DNA from: Deltaproteobacteria bacterium
GTDB lineage: Bacteria; Bdellovibrionota_B; Oligoflexia; Oligoflexales; Bog-1112
Length of the DNA: 37,735 bases
Direction: 5' to 3'
Assembly (NCBI GenBank): GCA_020635195.1
Contig: JACKAG010000019.1
Span: forward strand, 1-37,735
The position numbers were made by a program, and so were the translations under genes. Within the stretch, counting starts at the first letter, position 1. Every line of letters starts with the position of its first letter. The notes beneath the pieces were generated by a model that searched no databases, was not told the DNA's origin, and was given only the letters and a program-made list of their open reading frames with translations. Below are positions 1 to 8,848 of this stretch, one piece after another.

Positions 1-738
1 GTAAGTTTCAGCATTTAATTTTTCTTCATGTCCCTTATAATAAAGCTCTCCAGAGCTATACTCGATCGCGCCATAAACTTTATATGATTTTCGGTTGCTA
101 CTTGTTTTGACGACGGGCTGTTCTCCTCGCGGAGCCCAGGTATAGGCAAGGCTTCCCCACATTGCAAAGGATGCCTCATCCTCAAAAAAAATGCTGGACT
201 GTTTTCGTGACGCTAATGATTTAATGGCTGGCCATGTTTTTCTGATCCAGATATCCCGTGATTCTTTATCACTCTTGTTTAGATCAAATCTTGCTTTCTG
301 ATAACTGAAGCCTAATCAGCGCATAAGTTCAGGGATGTATTTTACTGAATATTCAACATTGTAGAGCTTCTGTATGAGTGCCTGAATCATGGCGCTATTC
401 CAGCAAGCGCCGATAAAGCCCTGCTCCGATGGTAAGCCAGAAATTAATCTGTGTAATTCTCTGCATTGGGCTTTAGTCAGTTTCGGCTGACGCCCAGTTC
501 TGATCGTCAGTTTCAGGCTTTTGAGGCCATATGCAGCAAATTCTTGCACCCACAACCTGACAGTCTCAGCGTTCTTGTTAATAGCCTGTCCACTCTTTTC
601 AATTGAGTTCTGAAACTCAAAATAGAGCAGCAAAGCCTGTGTTTTTATATAGACCCTGAAATCTCCAGCAGACTTGCTGTCTACCATCTTTGATTTTAAT
701 GATTGAATTTGTCGGGCAGAAGCTTTTATATTGAGCAT
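1..738 (-). pseudogene. IS630-family transposase, interrupted by an in-frame stop and cut by the window edge
   Basis: The minus strand from 738 encodes a helix-turn-helix region with the IS630-like stretch GRQPKLTKAQ, ending at a TGA codon at 313-315. Reading on in the same frame past that stop gives LGFSYQKARF and then the catalytic-core stretch IFFEDEASFAMWG, whose first Asp is the expected DDE residue. The frame stays open to the left window edge. One nonsense codon therefore splits the helix-turn-helix half from the catalytic half, so the copy is probably dead unless the stop is read through. The ATG at 738 is preferred over a GTG at 771 because AAGGA lies 7 nt upstream of it. A 9-bp inverted repeat (739-747 with 780-788) flanks the start. 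The outer ends of the element were not found. Confidence 0.8.
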
Positions 739-857
739 AGGGAGTTCCTTTATTGTTAAGTTCATTGGCACATATTAATGAACTCCCTTTTAAATTTCTC
801 TTCAAGTAGAAATGATTGAAGATGGAAAATCCAAATTACTTTTCTGGATGTCTATAG

Positions 858-1946
858 ATGGCACTCGGTTTAATCATTAAATTTCAATATCATGCTTGGA
901 ACCAAAAAGATCGTGGCCTAATAACGATGGACGAACACATTAAAATTATCAAAAAAAGCGGCAAGGTTTGGTGGGGAAGAGTCACTTCCATCAGTCAAGA
1001 CAAGTCCGAAGAGCTTTCGGCGCGGATCGAAGAGGGTACTCCCACTTATTGTTTTCTATATAGTACTGCCGTTCCAAAGAATATCCACGAGGATGGAAAC
1101 CTTTGGTATCGAGCTAGGTTAATTAAGGTTCACACTGGAACACCTGAAGATAAATCACTCATACCTGCTTACTATCGTGATGCAAAGCTAGGTGTTGCGT
1201 TCTTGATCAAGGACATAGAACCGATCACTTTTAAGCCCTCAGAGACTCCTAAAGTCCCTGGTCAGGCAGCTATCCGCTATGTTGATGTTCAAGACGACTT
1301 GCTACCGCAATCACTTCTTAAGTGGGACTCAAAGGAGCTAATTACACAAGCCTCGCAATCATCGCCAAAAACCGAACCGACTAAAAAAATTGAGATCACT
1401 GGGGTCAGCTCTGAAGCTGTAGATGTTGTTTCATTGCAGCAGGAAATTATTGACCTACAGAGAGAAGTGATCAACCTGCAAAGCTACAAAGACTACTACA
1501 ACAGAATCATCAGCACAGACTATCTTTTTAGCAGTGAAAAGTTTATGGAAAACTGGTTGGAGGGCAACCTTCACAAGCTTCTCCCTGAAATAGATATTTT
1601 GGACCGGCAGCCCTATATTAAGTGGAAGGACGGCAAATTCGGAAGGCTTGACCTGCTAGGCTTCAATAAAGATGAGCAGGAGATTTCCATCATCGAGGTT
1701 AAGACTCGAAAGCGTAACAAGCGTTCGGGGTATGACCAATTTTTACGTTATACCACGTGGGTGAAGAGAAATATTGATCAACTCGTGAAGGAATATAAAC
1801 TCCCACCTAGCGCAGCAAAAAATGGCGTTGGTTTTGTGATCATAACAGATCATGCAAATGATGAGATGAAAGCAATATGTAGTGAGTACGGCATCAAAAT
1901 CGTAAGACTCTTCGGTGGCCTCGGCTTTGAAATCATAGAGGGATAG
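858..1946 (+). CDS. NucS/DUF91-like PD-(D/E)xK nuclease with N-terminal PUA/EVE-like region
   Basis: This 362-aa protein has three parts. Residues about 30-125 (WWGRV at 38-42, IPAYY at 102-106) resemble a PUA-fold or EVE-like module; that match is weak. Residues about 185-215 form a short heptad-like coiled coil. Residues 222-360 look like the DUF91/NucS C-terminal nuclease: E227/E231 in KFMENWLE, D265 in GRLDLL, E280 and K282 in IIEVK, and Q294 in YDQFLRY. This is the order of a PD-(D/E)xK site. The gene is convergent with the hsd operon, with only 6 nt between the stop codons. Placement beside a type I system suggests a defence role, and a PUA-like module would fit recognition of modified DNA; both are inference. 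The start may instead be the ATG at 927; neither start has a strong ribosome site. Confidence 0.7.
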   Translation: MALGLIIKFQYHAWNQKDRGLITMDEHIKIIKKSGKVWWGRVTSISQDKSEELSARIEEGTPTYCFLYSTAVPKNIHEDGNLWYRARLIKVHTGTPEDKSLIPAYYRDAKLGVAFLIKDIEPITFKPSETPKVPGQAAIRYVDVQDDLLPQSLLKWDSKELITQASQSSPKTEPTKKIEITGVSSEAVDVVSLQQEIIDLQREVINLQSYKDYYNRIISTDYLFSSEKFMENWLEGNLHKLLPEIDILDRQPYIKWKDGKFGRLDLLGFNKDEQEISIIEVKTRKRNKRSGYDQFLRYTTWVKRNIDQLVKEYKLPPSAAKNGVGFVIITDHANDEMKAICSEYGIKIVRLFGGLGFEIIEG

Positions 1947-1952
1947 CCAATT

Positions 1953-2693
1953 TCAAGGCTCCCTATGAGCAGCTATCCTGGCTCCATCAACTTCCAACCA
2001 CTTTTTCTGCAACTCATAATTAGGCAAGACTGAACGGACTAAAGACCAAAAGTCCTCGTTGTGGGTCCGGTGAGTCAAGTGAGCTAGCTCATGAACCACA
2101 ACATATTCCAGGACGGACTTGGGACAGCAGACGAGCTGCCAGTGAAAGCCAAGGTTCCCGTCACCACTGCAATATCCCCATTTATCCGAGCTTTTGCTGA
2201 TACTCCAGGTTTTCGGTGATGAGAGTTTATTTGAGTGCTGCTCTACCAATCCTGTGATGGCATCTTTGAGCCTATCGATTAAAACTATGGTCACAGCCTT
2301 AGCTATCTCTTCCTCTTTCTCCTCCCAGTTCGAATTTTCTGGGATCTCGACAAGGATAGGAGCACCACCTGAAACTTTAACCTCACTCACATCGGGGCTT
2401 TTTCTAACATCCAGACGAACAAAACGGCCCCATTTCATGATCTTGCTACCAGGAGAAAAGCGAGATGGAAACACATCGAGAGCAACTTTAGAACGAAGCT
2501 CATCCCATGACTGCACAATCCACTTTTCTTTGCTACCCAGAAATTTTTTTACATCAAGAGTTGGGGTTCCTCTGGGAACACGTACTTCCATATTGTAAGG
2601 GGTAAGGATCAAGCGTTTACGAGTAGCCTTTGGACTCTCGACAACCCTATAGGGGATGGTGATCTTACCAATATTTAGTTCTAAATCTTCCAT
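1953..2693 (-). CDS. YgjP-like (DUF45) zinc metallopeptidase, last gene of the hsd operon
   Basis: This 246-aa protein is of the YgjP/DUF45 family, related to SprT and WLM peptidases. The zinc site HELAH is at residues 201-205, with H211 as probable third ligand, and KWGYCSGDG (171-179) matches the family's conserved W-G-x-C-S segment. No signal peptide or membrane segment is visible, so it should be cytoplasmic. The ATG shares one base with the hsdR stop codon, so it is almost certainly co-transcribed and translationally coupled with hsdR. Such peptidases are often found next to type I restriction genes, but their role there is not settled; control or turnover of restriction subunits is a possible role and is inference. 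A second, truncated copy lies at 16151-16861. Confidence 0.9.
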   Translation of the reverse strand: MEDLELNIGKITIPYRVVESPKATRKRLILTPYNMEVRVPRGTPTLDVKKFLGSKEKWIVQSWDELRSKVALDVFPSRFSPGSKIMKWGRFVRLDVRKSPDVSEVKVSGGAPILVEIPENSNWEEKEEEIAKAVTIVLIDRLKDAITGLVEQHSNKLSSPKTWSISKSSDKWGYCSGDGNLGFHWQLVCCPKSVLEYVVVHELAHLTHRTHNEDFWSLVRSVLPNYELQKKWLEVDGARIAAHREP

Positions 2694-5600
2694 CAGTCCT
2701 TACTCGTCAGGTGCTTCAAAGCGTACTCTTCAATATGAGCTGGAACATCTTTCTGCCAACCTTCAACATTGGCCTCTCTTGCCATCCGTCGTACTTTGCC
2801 ACGCAATTCTCGCCTAAGCTGTTCCCGCTGTTCCCACCCACGAGGAGCTTCTTCATAGAGCTTGGTAAGTTCGCTGGCAACTTTGGAAAAATTATCCTCA
2901 GATGCGTCTTGTTCTGATGTGGCAAATGTGTTGAGTATGACCAGGATATCGTGGGCTTTAGGATCAAGACCGGACCTGGTGTGAGCCACATCCTCGTCCA
3001 TCAGTTCCTTGGCTACTTTTTCCATGTTTTTGAGTAGCTCGGTTGCTGAGTCTTGTCCTTGCTGATACCTCTCGATCGCTGCCATAACCTGCTCGGAGAA
3101 AGAGCCATAGCGCTCCGGATTGTCTTCGGTCTTCTCTTCGGTGATTTTCTTTAACTCGGTAGCTTTCCGAACCGCTGCTTCTTGCAACTCCTGATCGTTC
3201 TCGTAGTTCCCTGAGAAATCGAGCATAAAGTCTGGATCTGTAATCTTACGTAATCTACAAAAAGTCTTGATACCAGATACCTCAAGGTGTTCTTCTAACA
3301 TGCCTCGGATTTTCATGGAGACATCTTCAAGCATGTTGGAAACCTTGGCTTCAAAAAATGGGTTAGCCCATTCTACGAACTTCACAAGCCAACTAAGGTC
3401 TTTGGTAAAAGACAATACTCTTGGATCTGGTGCCAGGGTTGAGTACGCTTTCACAAAGTTTTGTACACGTCGTTTAAAGATGAACCACTGATCCTTTGAA
3501 TCGATCTTGCTTTTGAGTGACATAAAGTCGTCACGTTCATAGTTCTTCTTGGCTTTGATTTCGCCGAGAAATGCCATGACTTCGTTATGAGCGCCCTTGA
3601 GCTTAGTATGAAGCTCTTCAAGATCCTGCATGGCGTGTTGAACATCTTCGGAGCGGTAGGACGCTAGAGCTTCATCGAGTCTTTTGGATACACCTATATA
3701 GTCCATGATCAGACCACTGGCCTTCTTACCCCCAGACCAAACTCGGTTTGTCCTGGCTATAGCTTGAAGAAGGTTATGTTCTGTCAGTGGGTTATCGAGG
3801 TACATCACCGCTTCAATGGGAGCGTCAAAGCCCGTCAGGAGTTTATTGCAGACGATGAGAAAGTAAGGAACCTTACCCTTTTCGTTGAAAGCTTCCTTGG
3901 CTTGTTTCTCACTATCATGGTCGAGGAAATATCTTTGCAGGTCTTTGCGTAATGTATCGATAGCATCATTTTCACTAGGCTTGCCATCTTCCTGATTTGC
4001 TGAATACACACAAGCGGAATAAGTGTCTGCTTTTTTCAAAGCGTCTTCAGGAGATAGCCCTTCCCTTTTCTCGAGGTTCTTAGCTATTACTTTGTTGAGA
4101 GCCAGCTTATACATGATGATAGCTTCGCGGTCATAAGCTACGATCTGGGCCTTAAGATGATCTGGCTCAGCAAATTCCCGGTAGTGTGCCCAGATATCCT
4201 TAGCAATCTCTTCCACACGATCTGGGTGTTTGATCAACTCTCCGAGCTTAACACCCCGTTTTTTGACTTCACTTAATTGGTCCTCAGGAGCTTCCATAAA
4301 AGCCATATCAAAAGCCCGGTCAAGCTCACTGGGATCAACATTCCACTTAATCCCTCGACTGACATAGTGGATGGGAACAGTGGCACCATCAGCAACAGCA
4401 TCATCGATGCCATATTTATCGAGATAACCTTCTCCCTCAGCTCCAAAGTTGCGGTAAGTATCCTTGTCGCTCTTTTTGATGGGGGTTCCGGTAAAACCAA
4501 AGAACTTCGCATTGGGAAAAGTCTTGCGCAGATAAGCACCAAGGTCTTTCTCTTGGGTTCGGTGGCACTCATCCACCAGAATGATCCACTTATCACTATT
4601 GGCTACTGGATTGTTAGAACCCTGGAATTTGAAGATAGTCGAGATCAGGGTCAAACCCAGGGTTCCTACTTTGATGTTTTTGTGCAAATCAGCAATAGAC
4701 TCGATGCGAACGGGGTTAGGCAGGCCGCAAGCTGCAAAGGTCTTGGCAATTTGATCATCCAAATCGATCCTGTCTGTCAGGACCATGATGTTAGGGTTTT
4801 CAAGGTTCTTGGATTTGATATTGAGATGAGCCTTGAGTTTTAACGTCGTAAAGACCATGGAAAGGGATTTGCCACTACCCTGAGTATGCCAGATCAAGCC
4901 CTTGTCATGATCACCACTCACCACTCGATCGATGATCTTGTTGACCCCACGAAACTGGTGGTAACGGCAGATTTTCTTGATTGTCTTACCTTCTCTTGTT
5001 TCGAATACGATAAAGTGAGCGAGAAGGTCGAGCAGTCTAGCTGGGTCAAGCAAGGCGTATAGGCTCATTTTGAAGACATCACCACCAAAGTCCTCGACCT
5101 TTTTTGGGTAAGGGTCTTTCCACTCACCCCAAAACTCTGAAGGACTACCGGTAGCTCCATACAGTACTCTTCTGCCATCAGTGACGATGTTAAAGAGGTT
5201 ACCTTGAAAGAGTCGGGGGATATCTCGCTCGTATTGTTTGATCTGGTCGAAGGCTTCCCCAGACTTGTCTTTCCTGGCAAGGGGGCTTTTAGCTTCGATA
5301 ACCACCAGGGGGATACCGTTAATGAACACGACGATATCTGGTATTCGTGAATGCTGAGATCGAACGTAGTACTGGTTAGTATGAGAAAAACTATTGTTCT
5401 TGAGATCGAGGAAGTCGATTAGCTTGATGGTTCGTTTGGTGGATTCACCAGCTATCGTACGACTGTACTCCCCACGGAGGACTTTGGTAAATTCCTGGTT
5501 GTCTGTGATACGAAGTATGTCCTGGTAAACATCCTCTGTTGAACGTTCGTCGATATTGTTGATTTTCTGGATCGCTTTGACAAACTCAGATCGGAGTATA

Positions 5601-5722
5601 ACGAGGTTGTCGCTATCTCGATGCTCTGAATGTTCTTCTGGTTTGATATAGGTGTATCCAAGTTTGATCAGCTCATCGATACAGGGTTTTTCTGCAAGTC
5701 GATATTCAGAACCTTGCTTCAT
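2693..5722 (-). CDS. hsdR: Type I restriction enzyme R subunit (endonuclease and translocase)
   Basis: This 1009-aa HsdR is the ATP-driven translocating and cutting subunit of a type I restriction complex. The N-terminal nuclease shows D129 in IPDIVVF and E143-x-K145 in VIEAK. The motor domain has Walker A TQGSGKS (280-286), the Walker B DECH box (384-387) and FTGTP (410-414), followed by a RecA-like second lobe and a helical C-terminal region. Length and domain order are normal, so the gene looks intact. The ATG at 5722 overlaps the hsdS stop by 4 nt (ATGA), and the 3' end touches the downstream metallopeptidase gene. It acts with HsdM and HsdS on DNA lacking the cognate methylation. Confidence 0.97.
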   Translation of the reverse strand: MKQGSEYRLAEKPCIDELIKLGYTYIKPEEHSEHRDSDNLVILRSEFVKAIQKINNIDERSTEDVYQDILRITDNQEFTKVLRGEYSRTIAGESTKRTIKLIDFLDLKNNSFSHTNQYYVRSQHSRIPDIVVFINGIPLVVIEAKSPLARKDKSGEAFDQIKQYERDIPRLFQGNLFNIVTDGRRVLYGATGSPSEFWGEWKDPYPKKVEDFGGDVFKMSLYALLDPARLLDLLAHFIVFETREGKTIKKICRYHQFRGVNKIIDRVVSGDHDKGLIWHTQGSGKSLSMVFTTLKLKAHLNIKSKNLENPNIMVLTDRIDLDDQIAKTFAACGLPNPVRIESIADLHKNIKVGTLGLTLISTIFKFQGSNNPVANSDKWIILVDECHRTQEKDLGAYLRKTFPNAKFFGFTGTPIKKSDKDTYRNFGAEGEGYLDKYGIDDAVADGATVPIHYVSRGIKWNVDPSELDRAFDMAFMEAPEDQLSEVKKRGVKLGELIKHPDRVEEIAKDIWAHYREFAEPDHLKAQIVAYDREAIIMYKLALNKVIAKNLEKREGLSPEDALKKADTYSACVYSANQEDGKPSENDAIDTLRKDLQRYFLDHDSEKQAKEAFNEKGKVPYFLIVCNKLLTGFDAPIEAVMYLDNPLTEHNLLQAIARTNRVWSGGKKASGLIMDYIGVSKRLDEALASYRSEDVQHAMQDLEELHTKLKGAHNEVMAFLGEIKAKKNYERDDFMSLKSKIDSKDQWFIFKRRVQNFVKAYSTLAPDPRVLSFTKDLSWLVKFVEWANPFFEAKVSNMLEDVSMKIRGMLEEHLEVSGIKTFCRLRKITDPDFMLDFSGNYENDQELQEAAVRKATELKKITEEKTEDNPERYGSFSEQVMAAIERYQQGQDSATELLKNMEKVAKELMDEDVAHTRSGLDPKAHDILVILNTFATSEQDASEDNFSKVASELTKLYEEAPRGWEQREQLRRELRGKVRRMAREANVEGWQKDVPAHIEEYALKHLTSKD

Positions 5723-6936
5723 GCTGTACCTCCTACTCGAACACGCCCGGTGAGAAGGTCTTGCATTAGGCCGGATTTGATCTTAAACAAGGATTCTAGA
5801 TCATTTTCATAGTTAGATATGTTTGCATCAACAAAGGTAAGCTTTTCGGAAATATATCTCTGCTCAGTTAGAGGAGGCAGAGGGACGAGCTGGCGGTTCC
5901 AGTCATTAATTTTGAACAGCATTTTTTCAATATGCACACCAATGCTGCAAATTAAGAAGTATTCCATCATGAAAGGTCTTCGACAAAGCCATCTAAAAAA
6001 ATCCAGATGTAGCATGTTTCGGGGACGCAAAACATTGTATTCGTTGGATACAATTGCGTTTTCTAAAGATGCCGGAACAACCTCACAAGCACCATGAACG
6101 ATCTGTCTTTTCGAAATTAAAAAATCACCTGCCTTTAGAGAGAATTGAGATTTAACTTTTATTTGCTCGCCTTTTAAGACACTTCTTTCAACAACACCGC
6201 CAAACCTTCTTTTTACTGTAACTAACTGGTATTTATCGTTATCATGCATATCAATTGGTCGCTCTACTAAGTCAAATAGTTCGCCCAGTTTTACAACCTC
6301 CCAACTCTCAGGAATCTCCCCAATCTTGGTTTTCTTAAACTTGCTATGCCCAATTCCTCGGGTTAAAAGCTCTTGCAAAAGCCCTTGCTTGACCTTCTTG
6401 GTTTGCTCGATGACTTTTTCCGTCGCCTGAATCGCATCGTCCACGCTGGTTAGGATTTCGGCGATGCGTTTTTGTTCGTGGAGAGGGGGGAGGGATAGAA
6501 CAAGCTCACTAAAGACCCGAGCAGGAACACGCTGCCTACCAGAGGTGCCTTCCATATTGGAAATAGCATGTGATCTTATTCTTTCCCATCTTGCTAAAAA
6601 GTAGAGGAATTTTGGGAAGCATTTCTGCGGATCAGGAGCCAAGACAATCAATTCAGTTGATCCAGCTGCGCACTCATCCTGATCCAAAAAACTGACAAAA
6701 GCTGTTTTGCCGTTTTCAGCACACGGAGTAATCCGTGCGAAGAGAGTGTCTCCATTCTGGAACTTTGATCCAGACCCTTTAAATTCCCTTTCTAGGAGAT
6801 GAGAAACGGATGCCGCTGTCTCTGAAACAGCAGCCATTTCTACAAATCTAATCACTTCCCCCTTTGGCACACTTCTGCGAGGGTTAACAGTCGCAAACTC
6901 AGTAAAATTTTCCTCACTCCATCCCTTAGGAATCAT
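5719..6936 (-). CDS. hsdS: Type I restriction-modification specificity subunit S
   Basis: HsdS recognises the two halves of the split target sequence and anchors the methylase and the motor. The protein has the classic duplicated layout: target-recognition domain 1 (to about residue 150), a conserved helical spacer starting PPLHEQKRIAEIL and ending LLQELLTRG, target-recognition domain 2, and a second spacer starting PPLTEQRYISEKL and ending LMQDLLTGRV. Both domains appear full length, so a bipartite target is expected; the bases cannot be read from sequence. The ATG at 6936 is chosen because AAGGAG stands 7 nt upstream; it overlaps the hsdM 3' end by 11 nt. A longer TTG start at 6942 is less likely. 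Confidence 0.95.
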   Translation of the reverse strand: MIPKGWSEENFTEFATVNPRRSVPKGEVIRFVEMAAVSETAASVSHLLEREFKGSGSKFQNGDTLFARITPCAENGKTAFVSFLDQDECAAGSTELIVLAPDPQKCFPKFLYFLARWERIRSHAISNMEGTSGRQRVPARVFSELVLSLPPLHEQKRIAEILTSVDDAIQATEKVIEQTKKVKQGLLQELLTRGIGHSKFKKTKIGEIPESWEVVKLGELFDLVERPIDMHDNDKYQLVTVKRRFGGVVERSVLKGEQIKVKSQFSLKAGDFLISKRQIVHGACEVVPASLENAIVSNEYNVLRPRNMLHLDFFRWLCRRPFMMEYFLICSIGVHIEKMLFKINDWNRQLVPLPPLTEQRYISEKLTFVDANISNYENDLESLFKIKSGLMQDLLTGRVRVGGTA

Positions 6937-8464
6937 AACCAAGCTCCTTCATAAAACCCAACATCTTAGCTTCCGCTTGATCCCTCTGAGCCATCAGTTC
7001 CTTTAGACCCTTCAGTTCGGCCTTAACATCGATCTTTTCTTCTTCCTCCGTCGTCTGCACATACCGAGCAATATTGAGGTTGAAGTCATTCTCCCCGATC
7101 TCTTTGAGGTCTACCACTCTGCTAAATCGTTCCTGATCTTTGTAATCCAAGAATCCTTGCGCTAGCGTCTTGACGTTTTCTTCCGAAAGGCTGTTCTGGT
7201 TCTTACCTTCCACGAAATGTTCAGCTCCGTGAACGAAGATCACCTTGTCCTTGTGCTCTTTTGGCTTATTCTTATTGATCACCAGCACACAAGCAGGGAT
7301 ACCCGTGCCATAGAAGAGATTAGAAGCAAGACCAATGACACCCTCTATTAAATCATCCTTGAGCAGACCTTGACGAATCTTAGCTTCAGCCCCACCTCGG
7401 AACAAAATCCCATGAGGGAGCACCACACCGAGTTTACCTTTGGAGTTAAGGCTAGCCACCATGTGTTGAACAAAAGCCAGATCACCGTAAGACCTGGGTG
7501 GACAACCGTAAGCATCCCGTCCGTAGCTGTCTCCAGCCTTCCAAACATCCTGGCCCCAGTTAGCTAAGGAGAACGGAGGATTGGCAATCACTCGGTCAAA
7601 AGTCTTGATTGCTTTATCATCGGTCAGGTGCTTCGGATCTCGTAGAGTATCTCCCCTCTCGATATAGGCGTCGTCGATATCATGAAGAAACAGGTTCATC
7701 TGACAGATGGCCCAGGTGTTGAGGTTTTTTTCCTGACCATAGAGATGAAGTGACTTAGGGTCTTGTTTGTTGCGTTCGAGGTAGTGAAAGGACTCCAGGA
7801 GCATACCACCAGAACCACATGTCGGGTCATAGATGCTCATGCCTTTCTTAGGCTGTAAGCATTCAACGATCACGCGTACCACTTCTTTGGGGGTATAAAA
7901 CTCACCACCCTTTTTGCCAGCATCATCAGCAAACTTAGCAATCAGGTACTCATAGGCATTACCCAATACATCTGCTGGTACATCTTCGTGACGTAAACGC
8001 AGTTTGTCGAAGTGCTGCAAGAGCTGTTGTAAGATTTTGTCTGGGAAACGCTCTTTGTTATTGAAGTCAACGTCTTGGAAGACGCCTCTTAGTCGCAAGT
8101 TTGCATCTTCAATCTCACGAAAAGCTCGGTTAAGGTGAGAGCCGATATCTGTGGAGGACTTACGTACATCTTTCCAAAAGGCCCCCTTGGGGATATGAAA
8201 ACGGTGCTCCTCCGGATCTCGTGCAAGCTCCTTGTCATTAAACTCAGCAAGGCGCTCGTCGTATTCTTCTTCCCACACATCCGAGAGGCGCTTGAAGAAC
8301 AGTAGGCCGAATATGTAATGCTTGTAGTCGGCGCTGTCGATTGAACCACGAAGAATATCAGCGGCACCCCACAGATGGGACTCTAGTTCTTGCAGGGTCA
8401 TCACTTTCTTCAACGGCTTCACCTCTTTCTCAAATAACGCTGTATCGCGAGCCTCTTTAGCCAT
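6926..8464 (-). CDS. hsdM: Type I restriction-modification DNA methyltransferase subunit M
   Basis: This 512-aa N6-adenine methyltransferase subunit protects host DNA. The N-terminal HsdM helical domain covers about residues 23-165 (start LESHLWGAADILRG). The SAM-binding motif I DPTCGSGG is at 213-220 and the catalytic NPPF at 295-298. The C-terminal tail is a helical segment (residues about 475-510) of the kind that packs on HsdS. It is the first gene of the operon hsdM-hsdS-hsdR-peptidase. The ATG at 8464 has CGGAGA about 5 nt upstream. The 117-nt spacer to the divergent small gene at 8618 should hold the operon promoter; a TATACT hexamer lies on the minus strand near 8565 but has no good -35 partner. 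Confidence 0.97.
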   Translation of the reverse strand: MAKEARDTALFEKEVKPLKKVMTLQELESHLWGAADILRGSIDSADYKHYIFGLLFFKRLSDVWEEEYDERLAEFNDKELARDPEEHRFHIPKGAFWKDVRKSSTDIGSHLNRAFREIEDANLRLRGVFQDVDFNNKERFPDKILQQLLQHFDKLRLRHEDVPADVLGNAYEYLIAKFADDAGKKGGEFYTPKEVVRVIVECLQPKKGMSIYDPTCGSGGMLLESFHYLERNKQDPKSLHLYGQEKNLNTWAICQMNLFLHDIDDAYIERGDTLRDPKHLTDDKAIKTFDRVIANPPFSLANWGQDVWKAGDSYGRDAYGCPPRSYGDLAFVQHMVASLNSKGKLGVVLPHGILFRGGAEAKIRQGLLKDDLIEGVIGLASNLFYGTGIPACVLVINKNKPKEHKDKVIFVHGAEHFVEGKNQNSLSEENVKTLAQGFLDYKDQERFSRVVDLKEIGENDFNLNIARYVQTTEEEEKIDVKAELKGLKELMAQRDQAEAKMLGFMKELGYDS

Positions 8465-8617
8465 AGTTATCTCCGGTATTTACGAGCTTGCTAATATGGC
8501 GGGCATGATAGTCCATATGACCTCTTAGTTTTCGCATTTTTACGTGATTTGCGCTAGTATAACGCTAACTATCCTGTTGATATGAAAAGGATTCATGCCC
8601 AATTAGAGGAGGCGGAG

Positions 8618-8848
8618 ATGAAGAAAGAACTGTTCATTGTGTGCATAGGGGGAGCAGTTGCCGCGGGGCATGCCCATGGCGGTCCTGTAGAGGGTTTTAA
8701 ACTAGCTCAAGCTGCTTTGCAGGGAACTTATTCAGCTGTCCAAACTATGACGGTTGATACTGGGCTCATCCGAGCAGCTGCTCACAATGCAAGAAATCAG
8801 AAGGTCATTGACTTGCGCGAACAGCCATACACAGTTTGCGATCGTTAA
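8618..8848 (+). CDS. Small protein of unknown function, divergent from hsdM
   Basis: I do not recognise this 76-aa protein. The ATG at 8618 has a strong ribosome site (AGGAGG, 5 nt spacing), which decides against the longer reading from 8582. The N-terminus is short and mildly hydrophobic (LFIVCIGGAVAAGHAHGG); it could be a weak signal-like helix or a cytosolic beta-strand and loop. The rest is soluble and rich in Ala, Gln and Thr. Its 3' end overlaps the convergent Fic-like gene by 4 nt. Its place opposite hsdM would suit a small regulator or accessory protein of the restriction locus, but nothing in the protein shows that. Confidence 0.45.
   Translation: MKKELFIVCIGGAVAAGHAHGGPVEGFKLAQAALQGTYSAVQTMTVDTGLIRAAAHNARNQKVIDLREQPYTVCDR

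Noticed and set aside
4277..4843. 188-codon plus-strand frame inside hsdR
   Set aside because: It is antisense to the intact HsdR motor domain and is explained by codon bias of that gene.
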